A stretch of 64,000 bases of DNA from contig JACCER010000020.1 in the NCBI GenBank assembly GCA_013416445.1, forward strand, positions 1 through 64,000. Direction: 5' to 3'. A model generated the notes under the pieces. The model did not search any database and was not told where the DNA came from. It was given only the letters and a program-made list of their open reading frames with translations. The DNA comes from Alcaligenaceae bacterium (GTDB lineage Bacteria > Pseudomonadota > Gammaproteobacteria > Burkholderiales > Burkholderiaceae_B). Positions within the stretch are counted from its first letter, which is position 1; the number at the start of each line of letters is the position of its first letter. The position numbers and the translations under genes were made by a program. Positions 46,921 through 55,591 of this stretch are shown here, piece after piece.

Positions 46921-46974
46921 CCATTCCCAGGACCAGCGCGCACTTTGTCGGTTGCACGCTGGCCCTGGCAATGG
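46921..46974. repeat. 20-bp imperfect inverted repeat downstream of the CoA-ligase gene
   Basis: Bases 46921-46940 and 46955-46974 pair at 17 of 20 positions with a 14-base loop. On the minus strand it lies 32 bases beyond the phenylacetate-CoA-ligase-like stop and upstream of the AapJ-like leader. No U-run follows, so factor-independent termination is doubtful; mRNA 3'-end stabilisation or boundary function is possible. Confidence 0.6.
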
Positions 46975-47005
46975 AACTGCCGTAATCAGCCCGCTTCAAA
47001 TACAC

Positions 47006-48280
47006 TTATTCATAGCTACGCACATCGTCGATCACCTTGCCATCGTTGGGCAAACTACCCGGCTCAACCACCTGAACCTCTGCGCGCAACTTGGTCAGCT
47101 CACGCACAGTAGCTGCGATGTCATGCAGCAAATCGGCGCCCTGGCCCAACAACTCGACCTGAAGCACCATGGTGTCGTGCGCAATATTGCCACCAACCAC
47201 CAACCTGGCCTTGCCCACCTGCGGATGCCGTTTGATAACCTGGTCGATCTGGCCTGGATGCACGAACATACCGCGCACCTTGGTGGTTTGATCAGCCCGC
47301 CCCATCCAGCCCTTGATACGCGCATTGCTGCGGCCACAAGGCGATACTCCGGGCAAAATAGCCGATAAATCGCCAGTGCCAAAACGCAGCAAGGGGTAAT
47401 CTGGATTCAGGGTGGTCACCACGACCTCGCCGACCTCGCCATCGGGCAAGGGTTCACCCGTGCCTGGGCGCACGATCTCGAGGATGATATCTTCATTGAC
47501 CACCAGGCCCTCGCGAGCTGATGTTTCGTACGCGATCATGCCAAGATCGGCGCTGCCATAGGCTTGATAGCCGTCTATGCCGTGTTCTGAAAACCATTTG
47601 CAAAGTGAAGGCGGAAAGGCTTCGCCGGAAAACAGCGCACGCTTGAGCGATGGCAGCGCTACGCCCATTTCCTTGGCTTTTTCCAGGATGATTTTCAAGA
47701 AACTGGGTGTCCCCGTATAACCCGAGGGGGCCAGGTCAATGATAGCCTGCACCTGTTGCTCGGTTTGCCCCACGCCGCCCGGAAAAACCGTGCAGCCCAA
47801 GGCATGGGCGGCGGTTTCCATCATGGAGCCGGCTGGCGTAAAGTGATACGCAAAACAGTTATGCACCAGTTCGCCAGAGCGAAAGCCCGCTGCATATAAA
47901 GCGCGTGCAAAACCCCAATAATCAGTGCGCCAGCTTTCAGGCTCGTAAATTGGGCCAGGCGACGCAAACACACGGGCTGCCTGCTTCCAGCCTATGGTGG
48001 AAAAACCGCCAAAAATCCGGCTAACGGCGTCCAGGTGCGGCCCTGCCTGACCCTGGCGCATGGCCAATTGGGCCTGCAGCAACTCGCTTTTGCGCACCAC
48101 AGGGATACCGGCCAGGTCAGAACGCCGACGTAGTCCGGCCAGGTCAACACCCTGCAACTGCTCGGCAATAGCCGGCGCACGTTCCCGCGCCTTTTCCAGC
48201 GCCGCTGGCAAGCGGCCCAGCAAAGCCTGTTCACGCTCGAAGGCTGGCGCCTGCTCGCGTTCCTCGAAGTATATGCTCAT
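47006..48280 (-). CDS. phenylacetate-CoA ligase family (PaaK-like) enzyme
   Basis: 424-residue ANL-superfamily adenylating enzyme of the PaaK type. Landmarks: SKSELLQAQ-like N-terminal region, FAYHFTPAGSMMETAAHALG, the substrate/ATP region YTGTPSFLKIILEKAKE, AYGSADLGMIAYET and the C-terminal FVHPGQIDQVIKRHPQVGKARLVV. It would activate an aryl or aryl-acetic acid to its CoA ester. As the last gene of the seven-gene transporter operon, 12 bases after the LivF-type ATPase, it probably traps the imported compound. The exact acid cannot be read from sequence. Confidence 0.87.
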   Translation of the reverse strand: MSIYFEEREQAPAFEREQALLGRLPAALEKARERAPAIAEQLQGVDLAGLRRRSDLAGIPVVRKSELLQAQLAMRQGQAGPHLDAVSRIFGGFSTIGWKQAARVFASPGPIYEPESWRTDYWGFARALYAAGFRSGELVHNCFAYHFTPAGSMMETAAHALGCTVFPGGVGQTEQQVQAIIDLAPSGYTGTPSFLKIILEKAKEMGVALPSLKRALFSGEAFPPSLCKWFSEHGIDGYQAYGSADLGMIAYETSAREGLVVNEDIILEIVRPGTGEPLPDGEVGEVVVTTLNPDYPLLRFGTGDLSAILPGVSPCGRSNARIKGWMGRADQTTKVRGMFVHPGQIDQVIKRHPQVGKARLVVGGNIAHDTMVLQVELLGQGADLLHDIAATVRELTKLRAEVQVVEPGSLPNDGKVIDDVRSYE

Positions 48281-48292
48281 GATAGTTTGCCT

Positions 48293-49123
48293 TTAGGCCA
48301 GCCAGCGCTTGCGGCGTCGATAAAATTTATTGTCGCGAAAGCTTTTTCTTTCGCCGCTGGATACGCCCAGGTAGAACTCCTTGACGTCTTCATTTTCAGC
48401 CAGCAATCTGGCCTCGCCATCCATCATGACGCGGCCATTTTCCAGGATGTAACCGTAATCGGCATAGCGCAGAGCAATATTGGTGTTTTGTTCAGCCAAC
48501 AGAAAGCTGACACCCTCGCGCTGATTCAGATCGCGCACGATTTCAAAGATTTCTTCCACAATTTGCGGCGCCAGCCCCATTGAGGGCTCGTCGAGCAATA
48601 TCATGTTGGGATTGGCCATCAGGGCTCGCCCGATAGCCGTCATTTGCTGCTCGCCCCCAGATGTATACCCTGCCTGGCTGCCGCGACGCTGCTTGAGCCG
48701 TGGGAAATACTGGTACACCTTGTCTAGCGAAGCGCTTAGTTCGCCGCGACTGATACTGCGGGTATAAGCGCCTGTCAGCAGATTGTCTTCGATGGTCAGG
48801 TGCGCAAAACAATGACGCCCTTCCATTACCTGGATCACGCCACGCTTGACCAGATCAGCGGGGGTGAGTTTTTCGATGCGTTCGCCGCGGTAATCGATAT
48901 TGCCTTTGGTGACGTCGCCACGCTCGGCCTTGAGCAAATTGGATACAGCGCGCAAGGTAGTGGTTTTGCCCGCCCCGTTGGCGCCCAGCAACGCTACGAT
49001 TTTACCTTCAGGCACACACAGCGACACCCCTTTCAACACCAGAATTACGTGGTTGTAAATGACTTCTATCCCGTTCACGTTCAGCAGGATCTTGGGCTCT
49101 GGAACCTGAGTACTTGTATTCAT
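48293..49123 (-). CDS. livF: branched-chain/HAAT-type ABC transporter ATP-binding protein (LivF-like)
   Basis: 276 residues from the ATG at 49123, which has AGGAA ahead; a TTG at 49138 is ignored. Walker A GANGAGKTTTL, signature SGGEQQM (SGGEQ), Walker B MILLDEPSMGL, and the LivF-type C-terminus. The C-terminal extension SSGERKSFRDNKFYRRRKRWLA is Arg/Lys-rich and longer than in leucine LivF. It would pair with the LivG-like ATPase encoded at the other end of the operon. Confidence 0.93.
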   Translation of the reverse strand: MNTSTQVPEPKILLNVNGIEVIYNHVILVLKGVSLCVPEGKIVALLGANGAGKTTTLRAVSNLLKAERGDVTKGNIDYRGERIEKLTPADLVKRGVIQVMEGRHCFAHLTIEDNLLTGAYTRSISRGELSASLDKVYQYFPRLKQRRGSQAGYTSGGEQQMTAIGRALMANPNMILLDEPSMGLAPQIVEEIFEIVRDLNQREGVSFLLAEQNTNIALRYADYGYILENGRVMMDGEARLLAENEDVKEFYLGVSSGERKSFRDNKFYRRRKRWLA

Positions 49124-49146
49124 AGTGGTTTCCTGCAATCTGTTCA

Positions 49147-49175
49147 GCCCGGCCGTTGTAGAACAATGGCCGGGC
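49147..49175 (-). other. strong intercistronic hairpin behind the receptor gene
   Basis: GCCCGGCC (49147-49154) pairs perfectly with GGCCGGGC (49168-49175), and an inner TTGT/ACAA (49156-49159, 49163-49166) extends the stem. It lies between the receptor gene and livF with no U-run, so it probably protects the receptor mRNA 3' end or attenuates readthrough, giving more receptor than ATPase. Confidence 0.6.
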
Positions 49176-49189
49176 GCCTTACGCAGCGA

Positions 49190-50515
49190 CTAGCCTGCGC
49201 ATGCCTGCGGAGTAATTTTTTTCTCGGTGGCGTACTTGGCTGCCAGGTCTTTGACCAGGGGGTCTATGTACTTTTTGTCAGACTGATACCAGTCGGAAAC
49301 GATGTCGAACTTGGTGCCGTTCCATTGGATGATGCGTGCCCAGTCATCGCCCATGTGGTTGTTGCACGAGGTTTTTACCGGGCGCATCAACTTGGCGAAA
49401 CCCAGCTCTTCAAGGCGTGCTTGGGTGATATTCAGGTTTTCGAAGCCCCACCTAACCTGCTCGCGAGTCATGTGCTTGCCCTTGCCGTACTTTTCCTGGG
49501 CGGCACGTATGGCCTCGACCTGCAGCATGGAGATCATCATGCCCCGCGTGTGAGCGATGGTGCCCACGTACTTGCCATTGCTGTCGCTACCCTGGCCCTT
49601 GTCGTACACATGCTTTTTAAGGTCTTCGTGCACTTTGCCGTGGTCGGCGCTGTTGTGGATGGTAATGCCGTTGTAGCCTTTGGCAACCGCCCCCAGATCT
49701 TGCACGTCGTTTTCAGAACTGGCCCACCAGATGCCATACATTTTGTCGCGCGGGTAGCCAACCGCCTGGGCTTCGCGGATAGCTGTAGGCGTCATGATGC
49801 CGGCGCTCCAGAGCAACAGGTAATCTGGTTTGTTCTGGCGAACTTGCAACCAGGTTGATTTTTGCTGCACACCAGGAGCAGTTACGGGATACAGCAGCAG
49901 CTCAAAACCGTTGGCCTTGGCGCGCTCTTGCAACAGCGTAATGGGCTCTTTGCCATAAGGCGAGTCGTGATAAACCAGAGCAATTTTCTTGCCCTTGAGC
50001 TTGTCTTCGCCGCCCAGCTTCTTGGCGATATCCTGGATCATTACATCAGCCGCAGTCCAGTAAGTGCCCAGCAACGGGAAGTTCCATTTGAATACCGCGC
50101 CATTGGCCGATTGCGACAAGCCATAGCCCATGGTTTCAATTGATACGCCGTCGACAAAGGCCTTGTCGGTCAGGGCAAAGGTAATGCCGGTGGATTGCGT
50201 ATCAAAGCCCGATGCGCCGCCGTCTTTATCTTTCAGACGTTCGTAGCATTCGACACCCTTGTCGGTTGCATAGGCTGTTTCGCATTCTTCGTAAACGATT
50301 TTCACGCCATTGATGCCGCCATCGCGCTCATTGACCAGCTTGAGGTAGTCCATTTTGCCATCAGCCCAAGGGATGCCCAATGGAGCAAAGGCGCCCGTGC
50401 GATACGCCAGCAACGGTATGAACTGCTCTTCGGCGGCCGAAGCCGGCAACGATGCCGCCGCTAGCGTGCCGGCCACAGCGACCATGGCCGCTGCAAATTT
50501 AAAGGAAGGTTTCAT
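49190..50515 (-). CDS. HAAT-type ABC transporter substrate-binding protein
   Basis: 441-residue periplasmic receptor of the branched-chain amino-acid/aromatic family. The signal peptide ends AASLPASAAEEQ. The mature sequence has GVKIVYEECETAYATDKGVECYERLK, GVQQKSTWLQVRQNKPDYLLLW and a C-terminal KKITPQACAG. It is longer than LivJ (about 370) and resembles receptors adjacent to acyl-CoA ligases. AGGAGG precedes the ATG. Ligand unknown; an aromatic or fatty acid is suggested by the two flanking CoA ligases. Confidence 0.9.
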   Translation of the reverse strand: MKPSFKFAAAMVAVAGTLAAASLPASAAEEQFIPLLAYRTGAFAPLGIPWADGKMDYLKLVNERDGGINGVKIVYEECETAYATDKGVECYERLKDKDGGASGFDTQSTGITFALTDKAFVDGVSIETMGYGLSQSANGAVFKWNFPLLGTYWTAADVMIQDIAKKLGGEDKLKGKKIALVYHDSPYGKEPITLLQERAKANGFELLLYPVTAPGVQQKSTWLQVRQNKPDYLLLWSAGIMTPTAIREAQAVGYPRDKMYGIWWASSENDVQDLGAVAKGYNGITIHNSADHGKVHEDLKKHVYDKGQGSDSNGKYVGTIAHTRGMMISMLQVEAIRAAQEKYGKGKHMTREQVRWGFENLNITQARLEELGFAKLMRPVKTSCNNHMGDDWARIIQWNGTKFDIVSDWYQSDKKYIDPLVKDLAAKYATEKKITPQACAG

Positions 50516-50608
50516 CTCCGAGTCCTCCTGGTGTCTATATGCACCGTTGGTGTTTCGGCATAGCCCAATCAGGCCAGCCGGGTTACTAATGTGCTGCCAC
50601 GAAAAACC

Positions 50609-51673
50609 TTAATGCGGGAATGGCCAGATACGCAGTTTTTCCTTGCCTATGCTCCATAAGCGCGCCAGGCCGTGCGGTTCGACAATAAGAAAAAACACAA
50701 TCAGTGCGCCAAACACCATGTGCTCGATGTGCGAAGCGGTATCTATGGCCAGCGGCAGCCCGACCATCTGCGGCACATTGCTGAGAAACACCGGCACCAG
50801 CACCATGAAGGCTGCACCAAAGAAGCTGCCCACGATGGAGCCCAGTCCGCCGATAATGACGATGAACAGCAATTGCAGGGAGCGGGTCAGGTCGAAGGCC
50901 AAGGGCTCCCAGGAACCCAGGTGGATGTAAGCCCACAAGGCGCCCGCCACACCGATAATGAAGGAGCTGACCGCAAAGGCTGTCAGCTTTGCGTAGATGG
51001 GCCGTATACCGATAACCGACGCGGCCACATCCATGTCGCGTATGGCCATCCACTGGCGGCCTATGGCGCCGCGCACCAGGTTCTTGGCCAACAGGGCAAA
51101 CACCGCCACAAAGGCCAGTACAAACAGGTAACGCTGAACCGGCGTTTGCACTGGCAAGCCAAAGGCTTCCAGGGCGGGCACCGACACGTTGCCCGACGAC
51201 GAATAATTGGTGAAATAGGGAATGCGCAAAAAAGCCCAGTCAACAAAGAACTGCGCGGCCAGGGTGGTAACCGCCAGGTACAGCCCCCGTATGCGCAAAC
51301 TGGGCACGCCAAACACCACGCCCACCAGCGTTGCAAACACCCCGCCCAACAGTATTTGCACAACCAGCGGCGTAGCCGGCATGCGTACGCCGAAATTCCA
51401 GGCGGCATACGCCCCCACTGCCATGAACGCGCCCGACCCTATGGATATTTGCCCGCAGTATCCAACCAGTATGTTCAGGCCTATGGCCGCCAGGGACAAA
51501 ATCAGGAACGGTATCAGTATGGCTTGCAAAAAGTAATTTGAAGCCAGCAGCGGCACCAGCAACAAGGCGACAAGCAACACACCCAGCATGAAGATACGGT
51601 CTTGCCGGATCGGAAAAATTTGCTGATCTGCCCGATAGGTACTTTTGAACTGGCCGTTTTCACGATAAAACAT
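50609..51673 (-). CDS. livM: HAAT-type ABC transporter permease (LivM-like)
   Basis: 354 residues with about nine hydrophobic segments. LivM landmarks: GLNILVGYCGQISIGSGAFMAVGAYAA, the GVVFGVPSLRIRGLYLAVTTLAAQF segment and the EAA-like loop DMDVAASVIGIRPIYAKLTAFAVSSF. It starts 30 bases after livH. Gene order in transcription is livG-livH-livM-receptor-livF. Confidence 0.94.
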   Translation of the reverse strand: MFYRENGQFKSTYRADQQIFPIRQDRIFMLGVLLVALLLVPLLASNYFLQAILIPFLILSLAAIGLNILVGYCGQISIGSGAFMAVGAYAAWNFGVRMPATPLVVQILLGGVFATLVGVVFGVPSLRIRGLYLAVTTLAAQFFVDWAFLRIPYFTNYSSSGNVSVPALEAFGLPVQTPVQRYLFVLAFVAVFALLAKNLVRGAIGRQWMAIRDMDVAASVIGIRPIYAKLTAFAVSSFIIGVAGALWAYIHLGSWEPLAFDLTRSLQLLFIVIIGGLGSIVGSFFGAAFMVLVPVFLSNVPQMVGLPLAIDTASHIEHMVFGALIVFFLIVEPHGLARLWSIGKEKLRIWPFPH

Positions 51674-51703
51674 AATGGATACCCGATACTCTTCGTTAAA
51701 CCA

Positions 51704-52633
51704 TCAGACGCGGTCAATGATTTTTTCACCAAACAAACCTTGCGGACGAAACAGCAGGAACACCAACGCCAATACATAGGCAAACCAGATTTCTATCCCT
51801 CCGCCCACAAAGGGCCCCAGATAGACTTCCGAGATTTTTTCACCCACGCCTATGATCAGGCCGCCGATAATGGCCCCGGGTATGGAAGTCAGGCCGCCCA
51901 GAATCACAACCGGCAAAGCCCGCAGCGCCGCGGTGGACAAGGTGAACTGAACACCAAATTTAGAACCCCAGATCACGCCTGCCACCAGCGCCACCACGCC
52001 CGCCACCGTCCAGACCACCACCCAGATACGGTTCAAGGGTATGCCTATGGATTGCGCCGCCTGGTGGTCGTCGGCCACGGCGCGCAAGGCACGCCCCACC
52101 GAGGTATATTGGAAAAAAACCGCCAGCACGGCAACCAGCAAGGCCGAGACACCCGCCGCCGTCAGGTCTTCCAGGCTGATCAGCACGCCGCCTTCGAAAA
52201 TGGAATTGAAAATAAAGACTGGGTCTTTGGGCATGCCCACGTCTATGGAGTACACGCTGCTGCCGAAGATGATCTGGCCCATGCCGTCAAGAAAGTAGCT
52301 GATGCCTATGGTGGCCATCAGCAGCGTGGTGCCTTCTTGATTGACCAGATAACGCAACACCCAGCGCTCGATGACGACGGCAATCAGCCACATGAACAGG
52401 CCGCTGACAATAAAGGCCAATATATTGGCCAGCCACAGGCTTTCCAGGCCCAGCCATTGCGGTATCCATTCGGAAAAGCGCGCCATCGACAAGGCTGCGA
52501 TCAGCACCATGGCGCCCTGGGCGAAGTTGAATACACCCGACGCCTTGAAAATAAGCACAAAACCCAGCGCAACCAGCGAATACAGCATGCCGGTCATCAG
52601 GCCGCCAAACAGGGTTTCCAGGAAAAATGCCAT
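51704..52633 (-). CDS. livH: HAAT-type ABC transporter permease (LivH-like)
   Basis: 309 residues, about eight membrane segments. Typical LivH features: GGLMTGMLYSLVALGFVLIFKASGVFNFAQGAM at the N-terminus, VGRALRAVADDHQAAQSIGIPLNRI loop and LGGLTSIPGAIIGGLIIGVGE. It lies 15 bases after livG. Confidence 0.94.
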   Translation of the reverse strand: MAFFLETLFGGLMTGMLYSLVALGFVLIFKASGVFNFAQGAMVLIAALSMARFSEWIPQWLGLESLWLANILAFIVSGLFMWLIAVVIERWVLRYLVNQEGTTLLMATIGISYFLDGMGQIIFGSSVYSIDVGMPKDPVFIFNSIFEGGVLISLEDLTAAGVSALLVAVLAVFFQYTSVGRALRAVADDHQAAQSIGIPLNRIWVVVWTVAGVVALVAGVIWGSKFGVQFTLSTAALRALPVVILGGLTSIPGAIIGGLIIGVGEKISEVYLGPFVGGGIEIWFAYVLALVFLLFRPQGLFGEKIIDRV

Positions 52634-52648
52634 TGCTGTCTTCCTTGT

Positions 52649-53446
52649 TTAATGGCTGGCGCCAAGATAGGCGCGTATCACGTCGGGGTTCTGGCGGACT
52701 TCATCAGGCATGCCATCGCCGATTTTCTTGCCGTAATCCAGCACCACGACACGATCGGAGATATCCATGACCACCCCCATGTCGTGCTCGATCAGCACTA
52801 TTGTGGTGCCGTATTCTTCGTTGACATCAAGAATGAAGCGGCTCATGTCCTGCTTTTCTTCGATGTTCATGCCGGCCATGGGTTCGTCGAGCAGCAATAT
52901 GCGCGGCTCCATGGCCAGGGCCCGCCCCAGGTCGACCCGCTTTTGCAAGCCATAGGGCAAGCGCCCTACCGGGGTTTTGCGATGCGCCTGGATTTCAAGG
53001 AAGTCGATCAGGTTTTCAACAAATTCACGGTGGGCGATTTCTTCGCGCTCGGCCGAACCCAACCGAAAGGCCTGGGCCAGTATGCCGCTGGTCATGCGCA
53101 GATTGCGGCCAGTCATGATGTTGTCGAGCACGCTCATGCCCTTGAACAGGGCCAGATTCTGAAATGTGCGCGCAATACCCATTTCGGCAGCACGCCGGGA
53201 ATTCATTTTTGAAAACTTGACACCTGCAAGGGTGATTTCACCTTGCTGCGGTGTATATACACCGTTGATCACGTTGAGCATGGAGCTTTTGCCCGCGCCG
53301 TTAGGGCCAATAATGGCGCGGATTTCGTGTTCCCGCACATTGAAGGAAATATCGGTTAATGCCTTGACCCCGCCGAAAGCCAACGAGATGTTTTTCAGAT
53401 CGAGGATAGTCTCGCCGATTCTTTGGTCTTGGACAGCTTGACTCAT
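52649..53446 (-). CDS. livG: HAAT-type ABC transporter ATP-binding protein (LivG-like)
   Basis: 265 residues. Walker A GPNGAGKSSML, a signature degenerated from LSGGQ to RLPYGLQKR, Walker B ILLLDEPMAGMN and the LivG-type C-terminal VVLDYGKKIGDGMPDEVRQNPDVIRAYLG. The ATG overlaps the stop of the acyl-CoA synthetase gene by one base (TAATG), so the ligase and transporter are translationally coupled. Confidence 0.93.
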   Translation of the reverse strand: MSQAVQDQRIGETILDLKNISLAFGGVKALTDISFNVREHEIRAIIGPNGAGKSSMLNVINGVYTPQQGEITLAGVKFSKMNSRRAAEMGIARTFQNLALFKGMSVLDNIMTGRNLRMTSGILAQAFRLGSAEREEIAHREFVENLIDFLEIQAHRKTPVGRLPYGLQKRVDLGRALAMEPRILLLDEPMAGMNIEEKQDMSRFILDVNEEYGTTIVLIEHDMGVVMDISDRVVVLDYGKKIGDGMPDEVRQNPDVIRAYLGASH

Positions 53447-55422
53447 TATGCAGCCTTCCTGGTGTTGCCTGGGAATACCTTGGCATCAGCAATTTTCAGA
53501 TCAGCCGCTATCTTGCCAGTGCGACCATCTTCGAACTTGACTTCGGTTTCTATGAACTGATGGGACTTGCCCTGGAAGAGCGCATCGACCAGGATGCCGT
53601 ACTTCTGGGCGATAAAAGCGCGGCGCACCTTGCGCGTGCGGGTGAGCTCGTCGTCGTCGGGGTCGAGTTCCTTGTGCAACACCAAGAAGCGCGCGACTTG
53701 CGAACCGCACAGTTTGGGGTCGGCAGCCAGGTCGGCATTGACTTCTTCGACGCATTGTTGAATAAGTGCGTACACTTCCGGCTTTTGAGCCAGATCGGTA
53801 TAGCCCGCATACGGCAAGCCTTGGCGCTCGGCCCAGTTGCCCACGGCTTCCAGGTCGATATTGATGAACGCGCACACTTCGGTTTTATCGGCGCCGAAAG
53901 CCACCACTTCCTTGATGTACTGAAAAAACTTGAGCTTGTTTTCTATGTATTTAGGCGCAAACAGGCTGCCGTCGGCCAGTTTGCCAACGTCTTTGGCGCG
54001 GTCGATGATTTTCAGCTGGCCATCGGTGTCGAGGTAGCCAGCATCGCCCGTGTGATACCAGCCATCAGCGGTATAGGATTCTGCAGTGGCTTCGGGGTTG
54101 CGGTAATAGCCCTTGAACAGCCCAGGGCTTTTGATTTGAATTTCGCCATTTTCGGCCACGCGGATCTCGACCCCTTTAATAGGCGCGCCTACGGTATCGG
54201 CGCGCACATGTTGATCAGACTGCACGCACACAAATACCGAGGTCTCGGTCGAGCCATAAAGCTGCTTCAGGTTGATGCCTATCGACCGATAGAACACGAA
54301 CAGGTCCGGCCCTATGGCTTCGCCCGCGGTATACGCAATACGCACCCGGCTCATGCCCAGCGCATTGCGCAAGGGCCCATACATGACGACATTGCCTATG
54401 CCGTACTTGAAGCGATCCCAGGCGCCCACGCCCGGATCCTTATCAAGTATGCGCACACCCACCTGGCGCGCCAGCCCCATGAAGTACTTGAACAGGTGGC
54501 GCTTGATGGCGCTGGCATCTTCCATGCGTATCATGACGCGGGTCAGCAGGTCTTCAAGCACACGTGGTGGCGCAAAATAATAGCTGGGGCCGATATCGTG
54601 CATATCGATGGATACGGTCTCGGGCGATTCTGGATGGTTTACCGTAAAGCCTGTCACCAGAAACTGGGTATACGAAAACATGTTCTGGCCTATCCAGGCG
54701 GGCGGCAAATAGGCCAGCACTTCTTCGCGATCGGTCAGGTTTTCGAATTCTTGAATGGCCAGACCACGATCGATGAGGGCATGATGGGTAAGCACCACAC
54801 CTTTGGGCTTACCTGTGGTGCCGGACGTGTAAAACATGGCGGCGGTGTCAGCCGGCTTGACGGCTGCGATGGCATCATCGACATAAGAAGGATGGCTGGC
54901 CGCATGTTCGCGCCCCTGCTCCAGCAGGCGGTCAAAGGCCAACACATTGGTTTGCCCGTAATTGCGCAAGCCGCGCGGGTCGTCGTATACGATGTAGCGC
55001 AAGGCCGGGCAGTCTTCGGCAATTTCCAGCATTTTGTCGACCTGTTCCTGGTCTTCGACTATGGTCACGCTGATTTCAGCGTCCTGGAACACGTACAGCA
55101 TTTCGGCAGCAATGGCGTCCTGGTACAAAGGAACTGGTATGGCCCCCAGCGCCTGGGCTGCCATCATGGCCAAGTATAGGCGCGGGCGATTTTCACCGAC
55201 TATCGCCACGTGCTGGCCAGGCAAGACACCCAACGCGGCAAGCCCGCTGGCCAGCTCATGCACCTGTTGCTCCAATTGGCTCCAGGTAATGGTTTGCCAG
55301 ATGCCGAGGTCTTTTTCGCGCATGGCCGGACGCGCTCCGCGCACTTGCGCATGGTGCTGCAGCAACGCCGGGAAGGTGTCTGGCCCCGCCGTTATTTGCT
55401 GCACAGACAGATTTTGCGTCAT
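53446..55422 (-). CDS. long-chain-type acyl-CoA synthetase (AMP-forming)
   Basis: 658 residues from the ATG at 55422. ANL enzyme with AMP-binding P-loop MFYTSGTTGKPKGVVLTH (about 200), substrate motif QLYGSTETSVFVC and the hinge/C-terminal motif GWYHTGDAGYLDTDGQLKIIDRAKDV. It resembles the FadD15/ACSL-like subgroup seen next to LivFGHM clusters. It would esterify the imported acid with CoA. It is the first gene of the seven-gene operon, divergent from the Crp/Fnr-family regulator. That the operon carries a second, PaaK-type ligase at its other end suggests two related substrates or two steps. Confidence 0.9.
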   Translation of the reverse strand: MTQNLSVQQITAGPDTFPALLQHHAQVRGARPAMREKDLGIWQTITWSQLEQQVHELASGLAALGVLPGQHVAIVGENRPRLYLAMMAAQALGAIPVPLYQDAIAAEMLYVFQDAEISVTIVEDQEQVDKMLEIAEDCPALRYIVYDDPRGLRNYGQTNVLAFDRLLEQGREHAASHPSYVDDAIAAVKPADTAAMFYTSGTTGKPKGVVLTHHALIDRGLAIQEFENLTDREEVLAYLPPAWIGQNMFSYTQFLVTGFTVNHPESPETVSIDMHDIGPSYYFAPPRVLEDLLTRVMIRMEDASAIKRHLFKYFMGLARQVGVRILDKDPGVGAWDRFKYGIGNVVMYGPLRNALGMSRVRIAYTAGEAIGPDLFVFYRSIGINLKQLYGSTETSVFVCVQSDQHVRADTVGAPIKGVEIRVAENGEIQIKSPGLFKGYYRNPEATAESYTADGWYHTGDAGYLDTDGQLKIIDRAKDVGKLADGSLFAPKYIENKLKFFQYIKEVVAFGADKTEVCAFINIDLEAVGNWAERQGLPYAGYTDLAQKPEVYALIQQCVEEVNADLAADPKLCGSQVARFLVLHKELDPDDDELTRTRKVRRAFIAQKYGILVDALFQGKSHQFIETEVKFEDGRTGKIAADLKIADAKVFPGNTRKAA

Positions 55423-55548
55423 GGTGTCTCCTTGACCCAGTATCATCTCCCTTTTACCAACGAGGTTAAGGGTTATATTTATTTATATTGAGCCGCTGCT
55501 TTTTCTTATCCGGCTCTACACAAGATATAGACTGCAACCACTTTGAAC

Positions 55549-55564
55549 TGTCACGAATGTGACA
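55549..55564. promoter_or_regulatory. Crp/Fnr-family operator candidate
   Basis: Perfect palindrome TGTCAC-GAAT-GTGACA, 27 bases before the regulator start and about 127 before the divergent ligase start. On the minus strand a possible -10 TATATC (55524-55529) would place the palindrome about 40 bases upstream of the start point, the position of class II activators. Motif seen; binding inferred. Confidence 0.55.
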
Positions 55565-55591
55565 TTCCCGCTTCTTCTAGGGTAAATCCTC

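Noticed and set aside
51602-53212. Plus-strand open frame of 536 codons, His- and Gln-rich
   Set aside because: Antisense to livH and livG; the composition is the mirror of codon bias on the real strand.
53560-55179. Long plus-strand open frame of 539 codons
   Set aside because: It is entirely antisense to the acyl-CoA synthetase, which has all ANL motifs; the antisense frame has no recognisable domain.
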